Source: Streptomyces coeruleorubidus
GTDB lineage: Bacteria; Actinomycetota; Actinomycetes; Streptomycetales; Streptomycetaceae
Assembly (NCBI RefSeq): GCF_008705135.1
Contig: NZ_CP023694.1
Coordinates: 2,728,001-2,792,000, forward strand
Direction: 5' to 3'
DNA length: 64,000 bases
The translations under genes and the position numbers were made by a program. This document shows positions 39,923-47,284 of the stretch, in pieces. Below the pieces are notes generated by a model. It did not search any database, was not told where the DNA came from, and was given only the letters and a program-made list of their open reading frames with translations. Within the stretch, counting starts at the first letter, position 1; every line of letters begins with the position of its first letter.

Positions 39923-40441
39923 ATGACCACCATGCACCCCGAGACCCGTCTGGATCGCCGCTACAGCGACGAGACGGCGACCGCGACCGACTGGCAGGAG
40001 GCCGAGGCGCGGCTCACGGCCGCCGAACTGTTCTGGATCACCACGGTGCGACCCGACGGCCGCCCGCACGTCACCCCGCTGCCGGCGGTCTGGTCGGACG
40101 GCGCCCTGCACTTCTGCACGGGACCGGAAGAGCGCAAGGCCAGGAACCTCGCCGAGAACCCGCACGTCGTGCTGACCACCGGCACGAACACCTGGAACGA
40201 GGGCTACGACCTGGTCGTCGAGGGCGAGGCGACGCGCGTGACCGACGACGGGCGCCTACGCGAACTGGCCGCCGCGTGGGAGGCGAAGTACGGCAGTTTC
40301 TGGCACTTCGAGGTACGGGAGGGCTATTTCCGCCACGGTGCGGGACACGCGGCCGTCTATGCGGTGGCGCCGCGCACAGTATTCGGCTTCGGTAAGGGGG
40401 AGCCGTTCAGCCAGACGAGGTGGCGGTTCACCGATGCCTGA
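39923..40441 (+). CDS. PPOX-type FMN-binding oxidase-fold protein
   Basis: A 172-residue protein of the pyridoxamine-phosphate-oxidase-like split beta-barrel fold. Typical elements are AELFWITTVRPDGRPHVTPL, ALHFCTGPEERKARNL, NPHVVLTTG and a C-terminal RTVFGFGKGEPFSQTRWRF. Such proteins bind FMN or F420; the exact cofactor cannot be told here. GGGAGG at 39911-39916 precedes ATG 39923 by 6 bases. The next gene begins 15 bases downstream, so they form a two-gene operon of unknown role. Confidence 0.85.
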   Translation: MTTMHPETRLDRRYSDETATATDWQEAEARLTAAELFWITTVRPDGRPHVTPLPAVWSDGALHFCTGPEERKARNLAENPHVVLTTGTNTWNEGYDLVVEGEATRVTDDGRLRELAAAWEAKYGSFWHFEVREGYFRHGAGHAAVYAVAPRTVFGFGKGEPFSQTRWRFTDA

Positions 40442-40456
40442 CGAAGGAGTCACGCC

Positions 40457-40903
40457 ATGGACTTCACACTCGAAGTCATCCCGTTGCCGGTGACCGACAT
40501 CGACCGTGCCCGGGACTTCTACCGGGACAAGGTCGGCTTCCACGTGGACATCGACCAGGAGGTCATGCCCGGGATGCGGATCGTCCAGCTGACGCCTCCC
40601 GGCTCCGGCTGTTCGATCGCCCTCGGCGACTCCATCTGGGAGATGACCCCGGGCCCCACCCCGGCACCCGGCTCCTATCAGGGCCTGCAACTGTGCGTCG
40701 CCGACATCAAGGCCGCCCACGCGGAGCTCGTCGAACGCGGTCTCGACGTCTCGGAGCCGGTCCAGTACGCCCCCGACGACGGCGCCACGTTCATGCACTT
40801 CCAGGACCCGGACGGCAACGGCTGGGCGATCCAGGAGTACCGCCGCCGGGCGACGGAGCCGCTGCACCAGTTGCTGGCGGACCTGAAGCGGCAGGGGGGC
40901 TGA
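40457..40903 (+). CDS. Glyoxalase/bleomycin-resistance (VOC) family protein
   Basis: A 148-residue VOC-fold protein with two beta-alpha-beta-beta-beta modules. Motifs: VIPLPVTDIDRARDFYRDKVGF at the start and FMHFQDPDGNGWAIQEY at the end, the latter containing the glutamate that often binds metal. Substrate unknown; the family includes dioxygenases, glyoxalases and drug-binding proteins. It is coupled to the upstream PPOX gene (15-base gap). A GC hairpin follows within 80 bases. Confidence 0.85.
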   Translation: MDFTLEVIPLPVTDIDRARDFYRDKVGFHVDIDQEVMPGMRIVQLTPPGSGCSIALGDSIWEMTPGPTPAPGSYQGLQLCVADIKAAHAELVERGLDVSEPVQYAPDDGATFMHFQDPDGNGWAIQEYRRRATEPLHQLLADLKRQGG

Positions 40904-40947
40904 CCGGGTCGGTTCAGCGCGTACCTGGCGAAGTTGTAAGAACGGAC

Positions 40948-40981
40948 GAGGGGGCCGGCGATCATCGACCGCTGGCCCCTC
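40948..40981 (+). terminator. Hairpin after the VOC gene
   Basis: GAGGGGGCC (40948-40956) pairs with GGCCCCTC (40974-40981) with one bulge, 45 bases past the stop. It would end the PPOX-VOC transcript before the integrated element. Confidence 0.55.
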
Positions 40982-41011
40982 CCCCTTGCCGTCCAGGAGA
41001 CGGCACCGCCC

Positions 41012-41060
41012 TTACAGCGCCGGGAGGTTCTTCCGCAGCAACTTCTTGTTCCGAAGGAAG
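41012..41060 (-). pseudogene. Displaced original 3' end of glnA2, carrying attL
   Basis: On the minus strand this codes FLRNKK-L-LRKNLPAL followed by TAA (41014-41012). The same C-terminus, with about 13 extra codons (SEWEEYRSEVTAFE), ends the intact glnA2. The identical 20-base core ACTTCTTGTTCCGAAGGAAG lies at 41041-41060 and again at 43914-43933 inside glnA2. The layout is that of a tyrosine-recombinase integration: the element restores the gene end on one side and leaves the old end on the other. The old end has since lost about 40 bases. Confidence 0.8.
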
Positions 41061-41138
41061 TGACGTCGGCGTGGGGCGACCTCACACGATCGGTGTCGGC
41101 GCAGGTCTGACCTGTGATCGGGTGGTCGTTGTTGGTCG

Positions 41139-41468
41139 TTGTTGGTCGCCTTGGGCCGCCCTTCGACGGCCCACAGACGGCCCGGCCCGGACCGCGTCTA
41201 CGGCTGGCGGCTGCGAGCGGGAGACCTCGACCCCCTCACGGCCGGAGAAATCTTCGACGCCTACTGCACCGACATCGACTCCGGCGACCCCATCTCACCG
41301 GAATACGACGTGGGGCAAATCCGGTACGGGTCGCGAGGCTTTGACCCGTACCGTAGGCCCACAAAAGTCCAGGTCAAGGACGGCGAACAGGCCACACCCT
41401 GCCGAATGCTGCACTACAGTCCTGTAATGGACAGTCCTTTTTCGGACAGTCCTCATCGAGGCTATTGA
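41139..41468 (+). pseudogene. Coding remnant of unknown origin inside the element
   Basis: From about 41181 to 41390 the frame has strongly biased third positions and encodes DRVYGWRLRAGDLDPLTAG, then GDPISPEYDVGQIRYGSRGFDPY, which looks like genuine protein. No start codon with a binding site precedes it (TTG 41139 is formal) and the 3' part runs through direct repeats. I do not recognise the family. It is probably a fragment of an element gene. Confidence 0.4.
41416..41460. repeat. Three iteron-like 15-bp direct repeats in the element
   Basis: ACAGTCCT recurs at 41416-41423, 41431-41438 and 41446-41453, exactly every 15 bases, with differing 7-base spacers. Directly repeated short sites of this kind act as operators or replication iterons in actinomycete elements. 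They sit about 76 bases before the bacteriocin-type gene. Confidence 0.75.
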
Positions 41469-41535
41469 CTGCCACCCATCCCCTCGCCCAAGATCATTAC
41501 GCAAACTCCCACTGGGGGGTTAGGGAAGAAATGCC

Positions 41536-42029
41536 GTGAGGATATCCGGTAGATCGATCGTTCTCGGCTTTGTGAGCGTGGCACTCGCAGCATTTAGCTT
41601 CGCTACGCCGGCCGCCGCAGACGCCTCTCAGGCTGCCACCGTTACGGCGAACGGCACTGTCGTCGCCGCGGATGGTTCCAAGGTCGGCCAGGTCACCGTC
41701 CACAAGCGTGGTGACGGGACGAAGCCGCCCGCAGAGCTGGGTAACCCCTCAGAATGGGGTGTGGTGGTGATCAAGATGGACGATTCGACCTTTACGCCGC
41801 AGGCCTGCATGGTGCCAGTGGCGGAAATTGGTGCTACGGCTACAACCTGACCACCGACGGTAAGTACTGCTACTCGAACTACTACCACTCCACTAAGGAC
41901 CACCATTCCACGGTCAAGATTGCCGGGGGTTCGAATACCGGTTACGCGTTCGCTGGCCAAACCTCCTACGCCAACCGGACGGCGGGCGCTGCCTACACCT
42001 GCGAAACCTTCTACAGCCTTGATGAGTAG
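41536..42029 (+). pseudogene. Frameshifted lactococcin-972-family bacteriocin gene
   Basis: The first frame (GTG 41536) gives a signal peptide MRISGRSIVLGFVSVALAAF ending in ATPAAADA, then a propeptide to about residue 92. The mature part continues one frame off: GGNWCYGYNL, GKYCYSNYYHSTKDHHSTV, TSYANRTAGAAYTCETFYS. The YSNYYH-x-H block is characteristic of lactococcin 972, which acts on lipid II in Lactococcus. The total of 494 bases is one short of whole codons; restoring a single G in the GTGGCGG run at 41818-41824 yields an in-frame VGGNWCYGY. GGGAAGAA precedes the GTG start. It is a broken gene unless the shift is a sequencing error. Confidence 0.72.
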
Positions 42030-42082
42030 ATTCTGATCCCCGCATCACGCGGTGACCCTTTCGGTAGGTGGGGTAGGTTGGT

Positions 42083-42129
42083 GCGCCACTCGGGTCTGTT
42101 TCGTCGCCCGCGCAGTCTCCGAGTGGCGC
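42083..42129 (+). terminator. Inverted repeat after the bacteriocin-type gene
   Basis: GCGCCACTCGG (42083-42093) pairs perfectly with CCGAGTGGCGC (42119-42129), 11 bp with a 25-base loop, 54 bases past the stop at 42029. Confidence 0.55.
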
Positions 42130-42209
42130 CACCTCCTACTCTGAGGTAATCACGGAACAGGGAAGAAGAAATCGCAAACTTTCCGCGCACTCATGTTGCG
42201 CCGCTCGCA

Positions 42210-42821
42210 GTGCCCCTCGGGGTCGGTTTTCTACTTGGACTAGCGGGTCCCCTTACCGAAAAATGGGGCAATCCCGTTTGCGCCCCTCTAAATGTTGTTT
42301 TTTCCGATGGATGGTCGTGGGTCTGTTATGCATTCTTGGTAGGCTATTTCAGCCGATCCAAAATTGAGTCAGCCTTGCTGCCCTCTTTGGGGTTGGCTAT
42401 CGGCGTGGTCACATACTATCTATTCAAGGACCTGAGCCCCACCATCCCGGCCGGACTGGAATCTGGCGCCACCGGCGAGGTAAATTACTCTAGTATGCTT
42501 GCATGGGGAATAGCAGCTTTCGTCCTTGGGGCACCCGTCGGGCTCTTGGGCAACCTGGCGCGAATTCCAAGTGTTGGCGGTCTCCCATTCCGACTGATTG
42601 TTCCGCTCGTAGCACTTTTCGAGACCTCCATGCAGCTGGCTGCAGAGGCGGATGGGCAACGTGCGGTCGTTGGAATTACTTGGAATGTGATTCGGTTCAT
42701 CGCGGGCGCTGTTGCTTTGGCTCTAGTAATTCACACCATCCGGAGTTGGTGGCACTCTCGGCGTACTCGTTCCGCGGAGACGGATGAGCACCACGCCAGA
42801 AGGGACATTTCGTCCTTGTGA
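42210..42821 (+). CDS. Multi-pass membrane protein of the element, unknown function
   Basis: A protein of about 203 residues with roughly five hydrophobic segments (about 3-15, 35-50, 58-75, 98-115 and 150-175) and a basic, acidic-ended C-terminus (RSWWHSRRTRSAETDEHH). It loosely resembles small Streptomyces membrane proteins of DUF6518 type, but I am not sure. Codons are much less GC-biased than those of neighbours, which supports horizontal origin. The start is unclear: GTG 42210 is formal, and the frame is open to 42171 behind a GGAAGAAG purine run. By position it may protect against the bacteriocin, but that is only a guess. Confidence 0.5.
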   Translation: MPLGVGFLLGLAGPLTEKWGNPVCAPLNVVFSDGWSWVCYAFLVGYFSRSKIESALLPSLGLAIGVVTYYLFKDLSPTIPAGLESGATGEVNYSSMLAWGIAAFVLGAPVGLLGNLARIPSVGGLPFRLIVPLVALFETSMQLAAEADGQRAVVGITWNVIRFIAGAVALALVIHTIRSWWHSRRTRSAETDEHHARRDISSL

Positions 42822-42945
42822 CCTTCTGAAGTCCAGCCTCGATCCGTCAGCTGGGGCCGGTCGTTGAGGACATGACCACGCGAGAGTCAGTGGAATCCGC
42901 GATTCGCGGCTGGAACGGGCTGTCCCTGCATCGTCGTACCGGCGC

Positions 42946-43770
42946 GTGATCTACAACAACGTGTCGACGGTCCTCAACGCGGCGGTGGACGACGGTCACC
43001 TGTCGAAGAACCCGTGCCACGCGCAATCGGTGTGTCCACCTGCTGCGGGAAGTGGCCGCGTTGTGCCGTGGAGCGCCGAGCGCGTCTTCGCTGTACGAGC
43101 GGCACTGCCAGAGCGATACCGCGCGACGGTCGACCTCGGAGGCGGATGCGGACTCCGGCAAGGGGAGATCTTCGGGTTGCCCGTCGATGCAATCGGCTTC
43201 GACTCCGGATGGCTGCACATCGCGAACCAGGTGAAGGTGACGAAAGACGGTCTCGTGTTCGCCCCACCGAAGCGGAACAAGATCCGCGACGTTCCCTTGC
43301 CGAATCGCGTGGCGCACGTCCTCAAGCAGCATATGGAGGCGTTCCCCCCGGTAGAGATCACCCTGCCGTGGCTCCGGGTGGGCGGTCAGAGTGTCACGAA
43401 GCGGCTGCTCTTCACTCGCCTCGACGGCGCGGGTGCAGTTCGGCGTACTGACTTCAACGACCGCGCGTGGAAGCCTGCTCTCGTGGCCGCTGGGGTGATC
43501 CCCGCGCCGAATCCGGGAGAGCGCCACCAGGCTGCCCGCGAACACGGCATGCACGCTCTCAGGCACTTCTACGCCTCGGCCCTCCTGGACACCGGCGAGA
43601 ACGTCAAGGCGCTGAGCAACTACCTCGGACACAACGATCCGGGGTTCACGCTCCGGGTCTACACGCACCTCATGCCGAGCAGCGACGCACGAGCCCGGAA
43701 GGCCGTGGACGGCCTGTACGAGGGCACCGATCCGGCGCCCGACGGCCCAGAGACGGCCCAGGGTCTGTGA
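42946..43770 (+). pseudogene. Tyrosine integrase lacking its N-terminal domain
   Basis: The 274-residue ORF is the catalytic half of a phage-type integrase: NNVSTVLNAAVDDGHLSKNP (core binding helix), catalytic arginine in GGCGLRQGEIFGL, HALRHFYAS (His-x-x-Arg) and the tyrosine in RVYTHLMP. All six expected active-site elements but the second-last lysine can be assigned. Full-length integrases of this kind have about 120 more N-terminal residues; upstream of GTG 42946 only about 15 codons fit (VPASSYRRVIYNN) before stops. It lies next to the attR copy and reads toward it, as expected. It is probably non-functional, since the DNA-arm-binding part is lost. Confidence 0.7.
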
Positions 43771-43776
43771 GACGCC

Positions 43777-43809
43777 ATGAGGCCGACGGTCCGCAACCGT
43801 CGGCCTCAT
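43777..43809. terminator. Strong terminator between the integrase remnant and glnA2
   Basis: ATGAGGCCGACGGT (43777-43790) pairs perfectly with ACCGTCGGCCTCAT (43796-43809) with a 5-base loop, between convergent genes. Confidence 0.9.
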
Positions 43810-43845
43810 CCGCTGAATCTGCGGAGAAGTCGCTCTGACCTGCGT

Positions 43846-45207
43846 CTACAAGGCCGGAAGGTTCTTCCGCAGCTCGAACGCCGTGACCTCCGAGCGGTAC
43901 TCCTCCCACTCCGACTTCTTGTTCCGAAGGAAGAAGTCGAAGACGTGCTCCCCGAGCGTCTCGGCGACCAGGTCGCTGCGTTCCATCAGGGTCAGGGCCT
44001 CGCCGAGGTTCTGGGGGAGCGGCTCGATGCCCATCGCGCGGCGCTCGGCGTCGGAGAGGGCCCAGACGTCGTCCTCGGCGCCCGGCGGGAGCTCGTAGCC
44101 CTCCTCGATGCCCTTCAGGCCGGCGGCCAGGAGGACGGCGTAGGACAGGTACGGGTTCGCGCCGGAGTCCAGGGAGCGGACCTCGACCCGGGCCGAGCCC
44201 GTCTTGCCGGGCTTGTACATCGGGACGCGGACCAGCGCCGAGCGGTTGTTGTGGCCCCAGCAGATGTACGAGGGGGCCTCGCCGCCCGCGCCCGCCGTGC
44301 GCTCCGCGCCGCCCCAGATGCGCTTGTAGGAGTTGACCCACTGGTTGGTGACGGCGGAGATCTCCGCCGCGTGCCGCAGCAGGCCCGCGATGAAGGAGCG
44401 GCCCACCTTCGAGAGCTGGTACTCCGAGCCCGACTCGTAGAAGGCGTTGCGGTCGCCCTCGAAGAGGGAGAGGTGGGTGTGCATGCCGCTGCCGGGGTGC
44501 TCGGAGAACGGCTTCGGCATGAAGGTCGCCTGGACGCCCTGCTCCAGCGCCACCTGCTTCATGACCAGGCGGAACGTCATGATGTTGTCGGCCGTGGAGA
44601 GCGCGTCGGCGTAGCGCAGGTCGATCTCCTGCTGGCCCGGCGCGCCCTCGTGGTGGGAGAACTCGACCGAGATGCCCATGGACTCCAGCATGGTGATCGC
44701 CTGGCGGCGGAAGTCCATGCCGACGTTGGTGGGGGTGTGGTCGAAGTAGCCGGAGTTGTCGGCGGGCGTCGGACGGCTGCCGTCCAGCGGCCGGTCCTTC
44801 AGCAGGAAGAACTCGATCTCCGGGTGCGTGTAGAACGTGAAGCCCAGGTCCGAGGTGCGGGCCAGGGCGCGCTTGAGTACGTAGCGCGGGTCGGCGAAGG
44901 ACGGCGAGCCGTCCGGCATGAGGATGTCGCAGAACATGCGCGCCGTGCCCGGGGCCTCCGCGCGCCAGGGCAGGATCTGGAAGGTCGACGGATCCGGCTT
45001 GGCGATCATGTCGGACTCGTAGACCCGGGCGAAGCCCTCGATCGCGGAGCCGTCGAAGCCGATGCCCTCGTCGAAGGCCTGTTCCAGTTCGGCCGGGGCC
45101 ACGGCGACGGACTTGAGGAAGCCCAGCACGTCCGTGAACCACAGGCGTACGAACCGGATGTCGCGCTCCTCCAACGTCCGGAGCACGAACTCCTGCTGCT
45201 TGTCCAT
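43846..45207 (-). CDS. glnA2: Glutamine synthetase-like gamma-glutamylpolyamine synthetase
   Basis: A 453-residue GSI-type enzyme. Motifs: EGIGFDGSAIEGF, EIEFFLL, PGSGMHTHLSLFEGD, NSYKRIWGG, HNNRSALVRVP and EVRSLDSGANPYL, all at GSI positions. In S. coelicolor the corresponding protein, GlnA2, is known to act on polyamines rather than ammonia, so the name is given by position and length. ATG 45207 is chosen: it gives the known 453-residue form, while ATG 45222 is possible with AAGG abutting. The final 20 or so codons (43846-43913) come from the integrated element and restore the protein end. Confidence 0.88.
   Translation of the reverse strand: MDKQQEFVLRTLEERDIRFVRLWFTDVLGFLKSVAVAPAELEQAFDEGIGFDGSAIEGFARVYESDMIAKPDPSTFQILPWRAEAPGTARMFCDILMPDGSPSFADPRYVLKRALARTSDLGFTFYTHPEIEFFLLKDRPLDGSRPTPADNSGYFDHTPTNVGMDFRRQAITMLESMGISVEFSHHEGAPGQQEIDLRYADALSTADNIMTFRLVMKQVALEQGVQATFMPKPFSEHPGSGMHTHLSLFEGDRNAFYESGSEYQLSKVGRSFIAGLLRHAAEISAVTNQWVNSYKRIWGGAERTAGAGGEAPSYICWGHNNRSALVRVPMYKPGKTGSARVEVRSLDSGANPYLSYAVLLAAGLKGIEEGYELPPGAEDDVWALSDAERRAMGIEPLPQNLGEALTLMERSDLVAETLGEHVFDFFLRNKKSEWEEYRSEVTAFELRKNLPAL
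43914..43933. other. attR core of the element inside glnA2
   Basis: The 20-base core ACTTCTTGTTCCGAAGGAAG is identical to 41041-41060. It encodes the FLRNKK segment of glnA2 on the minus strand. In attR the element supplies the downstream 3' end, 43846-43913. Confidence 0.7.
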
Positions 45208-45439
45208 CTTCCGCTTCCCCATCCTTGCTGGTCAGGCCGCCTGTCTTCCGTAGCTCGGGAGGCGGTCGGGCACCTGAGCATCCCACCACACCACCATTTC
45301 GTACGCGTTGCGCACCATGATCGCCCGGGCGGCCCGGGGCCGAACGCCTCACGTACGGCGGGTGGACTGCTCTTCCGCCCATAGTGCCTGCTCGCACCGG
45401 CATCCGTAACGGCCGGTTCGGTTCGCTGTCCTCCCACTT

Positions 45440-45462
45440 AATTTGCATTTCATATGCAACTT
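45440..45462. promoter_or_regulatory. NsrR-like box upstream of hmpA
   Basis: TTGCAT (45443-45448) and ATGCAA (45454-45459) form an inverted repeat within a 23-bp palindromic AT-rich window. Compared with the enterobacterial NsrR consensus it has about three mismatches. It is 40 bases upstream of ATG 45502, in a position to block the promoter. NsrR control of hmpA is known in S. coelicolor; the box is my reading. Confidence 0.6.
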
Positions 45463-45501
45463 TAAATACGGTGCGCGGCAGTCGAGTCCTGAGGAGTCCC
45501 G

Positions 45502-46692
45502 ATGCTGTCCGAGCAGTCCGCCGTCACCGTCCGCGCCACCCTCCCCGCCGTCGGCGCGGCCCTCGGCACGATCACCGAGCGCTTCTACGCCGGGCTGTTC
45601 GCGGCCCACCCCGAGCTGCTGAACGACCTGTTCAACCGGGGAAACCAGGCCGCCGGCACCCAGCGGCAGGCGCTCGCCGGATCCATCGCCGCCTTCGCGA
45701 CGCACCTGCTCGACCACCCGGAGCAGCGGCCGGACGCGATGCTGCACCGCATCGCCCACAAGCACGCCTCCCTCAACATCACGCCCGAGCAGTACGACAT
45801 CGTCCACGAGCACCTGTTCGCCGCCATCGCCGACGTGCTCGGCGACGCCGTCACCCCCGAGGTCGCCGCCGCCTGGGACGAGGTCTACTGGCTGATGGCG
45901 AACGCCCTCATCGCCGTCGAGAAGCGGCTGCGGGAGGAGCGTGGCGGGTACGCCTGGCGGGCCTGGGAGGTCGTCGAGCGCGTCGCCGAGACCGATGACG
46001 TCGCCACGTTCCGGCTGCGGCCCGCCGACGGCGGTCCGGTGCGGGACTTCCTCGCGGGCCAGTACGTCTCCGTCCGCGTCGCGCTGGCGGACGGCGCCCG
46101 GCAGATACGGCAGTACAGCCTCTCCGGTGCGCCCGCCCCGGACCTGCGGCAGATCAGCGTGAAGCGCGTGCACGGCGACGGCACCCCCGACGGCGAGGTC
46201 TCGAACCACCTCCACGCGCGCGTGCAGGCGGGTGACGTCCTGGAGCTGTCCGAGCCCTACGGCGACCTCGTGCTGGACGCCGGCCCCGACACCCCGCTGC
46301 TGCTGGCCTCGGCGGGCATCGGCGTGACCCCCATGACCGCGATGCTGGCCCACCTCGCCGGCTCGGGGCACCGCGCCCCGGTCACCGTCGTGCACGGCGA
46401 CCGCTCACCCGCCGCCCACGCCCTGCGCACCGACCACGAGGCCTACGCCGCCAAGCTGCCCGACGCGTCCGTCCACTTCTGGTACGAGCAGGACGCCCCG
46501 GCGGGCACCCGCTCCGGCCTGGTCGACCTCGCCGACGTTCCGGTCGCGCCGGGCACGCGCGCGTACCTGTGCGGGCCACTGCCCTTCATGCGGGCGGTAC
46601 GGGCCCAGCTGATCGGCAAGGGCGTGGCACCGGCCGACATCCACTACGAGGTGTTCGGGCCGGACCTGTGGCTGGCGGGGCAGGCGGCCTAG
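45502..46692 (+). CDS. hmpA: Flavohemoglobin, nitric oxide dioxygenase
   Basis: A 396-residue Hmp that converts NO and oxygen to nitrate. The globin domain spans about 1-140, with B10 tyrosine Y29 (ERFYAGLF) and proximal histidine H88 in AHKHASLN. The FAD-binding part is around 150-255 (GQYVSVRVALADG, RQYSLSGAP) and the NAD-binding part follows (LLASAGIGVTPMTAML, YLCGPLPFM). All domains look complete. It has a GAGGAG-type binding site (45491-45496) near ATG 45502. It is convergent with nsrR: the two stop regions overlap by 4 bases. Confidence 0.95.
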   Translation: MLSEQSAVTVRATLPAVGAALGTITERFYAGLFAAHPELLNDLFNRGNQAAGTQRQALAGSIAAFATHLLDHPEQRPDAMLHRIAHKHASLNITPEQYDIVHEHLFAAIADVLGDAVTPEVAAAWDEVYWLMANALIAVEKRLREERGGYAWRAWEVVERVAETDDVATFRLRPADGGPVRDFLAGQYVSVRVALADGARQIRQYSLSGAPAPDLRQISVKRVHGDGTPDGEVSNHLHARVQAGDVLELSEPYGDLVLDAGPDTPLLLASAGIGVTPMTAMLAHLAGSGHRAPVTVVHGDRSPAAHALRTDHEAYAAKLPDASVHFWYEQDAPAGTRSGLVDLADVPVAPGTRAYLCGPLPFMRAVRAQLIGKGVAPADIHYEVFGPDLWLAGQAA

Positions 46693-47138
46693 ACATCACG
46701 GGGATCAGCGCCCCGCGAGATCCCCAGCAGCAGCGCCCCGGTCGGCTCCGCCACGATGTCCGCCACCGTGATCGGGTCCAGTGAGGCGAAGAACGCCTCC
46801 TGGGCCCGGCGCAGGGCGTCGCGCAGGCGGCAGGCGGAGTTCAGGGGGCAGGGCGTGGGGCCCTCGCAGTCGACGACGTCGCCGTCGCCCTCGAAGGCGC
46901 GCACCACGGCGCCCACCGACGCCGTACGGCCCCGCTCGGTGAGCGTGAGACCGCCGCCGCGGCCGCGACGGGCGGCCAGCAGACCCATGTGCTGGAGCTC
47001 GGCGACGACCTTCGCCAGGTGGGTGTACGGCACGTCCATGCCGGTGGCGACGTCGCGGGTCGTCGGGCTCGACTCACCGGCGACGGCGAGCCGCATCAGG
47101 ACCCGCAGGGCCAGGTCGGTGGAGCGCAGCAGCCGCAT
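46689..47138 (-). CDS. nsrR: Rrf2-family nitric-oxide sensor NsrR
   Basis: A 149-residue Fe-S regulator. The winged helix is at the N-terminus (TTRDVATGMDVPYTHLAKVV). The cluster ligands C91, C97 and C103 (CEGPTPCPLNSAC) and D8 correspond to the four ligands of S. coelicolor NsrR, offset by two residues for the cysteines. It loses repression when NO attacks the cluster. The start is ATG 47138. It is convergent with hmpA, its expected main target. A GAATCTGCGGTTC inverted repeat (47159-47171) near its start may be an operator. Confidence 0.9.
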   Translation of the reverse strand: MRLLRSTDLALRVLMRLAVAGESSPTTRDVATGMDVPYTHLAKVVAELQHMGLLAARRGRGGGLTLTERGRTASVGAVVRAFEGDGDVVDCEGPTPCPLNSACRLRDALRRAQEAFFASLDPITVADIVAEPTGALLLGISRGADPRDV

Positions 47139-47169
47139 GCCCGCAGCCTAGGTAATGGGAATCTGCGGT

Positions 47170-47277
47170 TCAAATTATCCGTACTCGAAGGTCCGCGCCT
47201 GACCGGCAACTGTCGGTGCTGTTCTGCTCGGACGCGCCGGTGACCTCCATCAGCTCCACCTCGAAGCCCTCGAACAT
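47170..47277 (-). CDS. Short 35-codon ORF of uncertain status between nsrR and the TnpB element
   Basis: On the minus strand ATG 47277 is preceded by a GAGCAGGT run. The first 24 codons have G/C in nearly every third position (MFEGFEVELMEVTGASEQN, then STDSC), after which the bias vanishes. This suggests the 5' end of a real gene cut off at about 47205. It could be the start of a larger protein or a short Ser/Thr/Cys-rich peptide. No function is assigned. Confidence 0.3.
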   Translation of the reverse strand: MFEGFEVELMEVTGASEQNSTDSCRSGADLRVRII

Positions 47278-47284
47278 ACCTGCT

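Larger units (their letters stand above)
41041..43933. mobile_element. Degraded integrative element inserted in the 3' end of glnA2
   Basis: The interval from the left core (41041-41060) to the right core (43914-43933) is about 2.9 kb and contains an integrase remnant beside the right core, a bacteriocin-type gene, a membrane protein, a further gene remnant and iteron-like repeats. Its base composition is uneven and visibly more AT-rich between 42200 and 42800 than the surrounding genome. No replication or transfer gene is recognisable, so it is not expected to move by itself. The arrangement follows the known mode of tyrosine integrases that target gene 3' ends, but glnA2 as target is inferred from the duplicated core. 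Confidence 0.75.

Noticed and set aside
41754..42029. The second bacteriocin frame as an independent gene
   Set aside because: Its formal start lies in antisense-like sequence, and the coding signal of the signal peptide is in the other frame upstream; one broken gene explains both.
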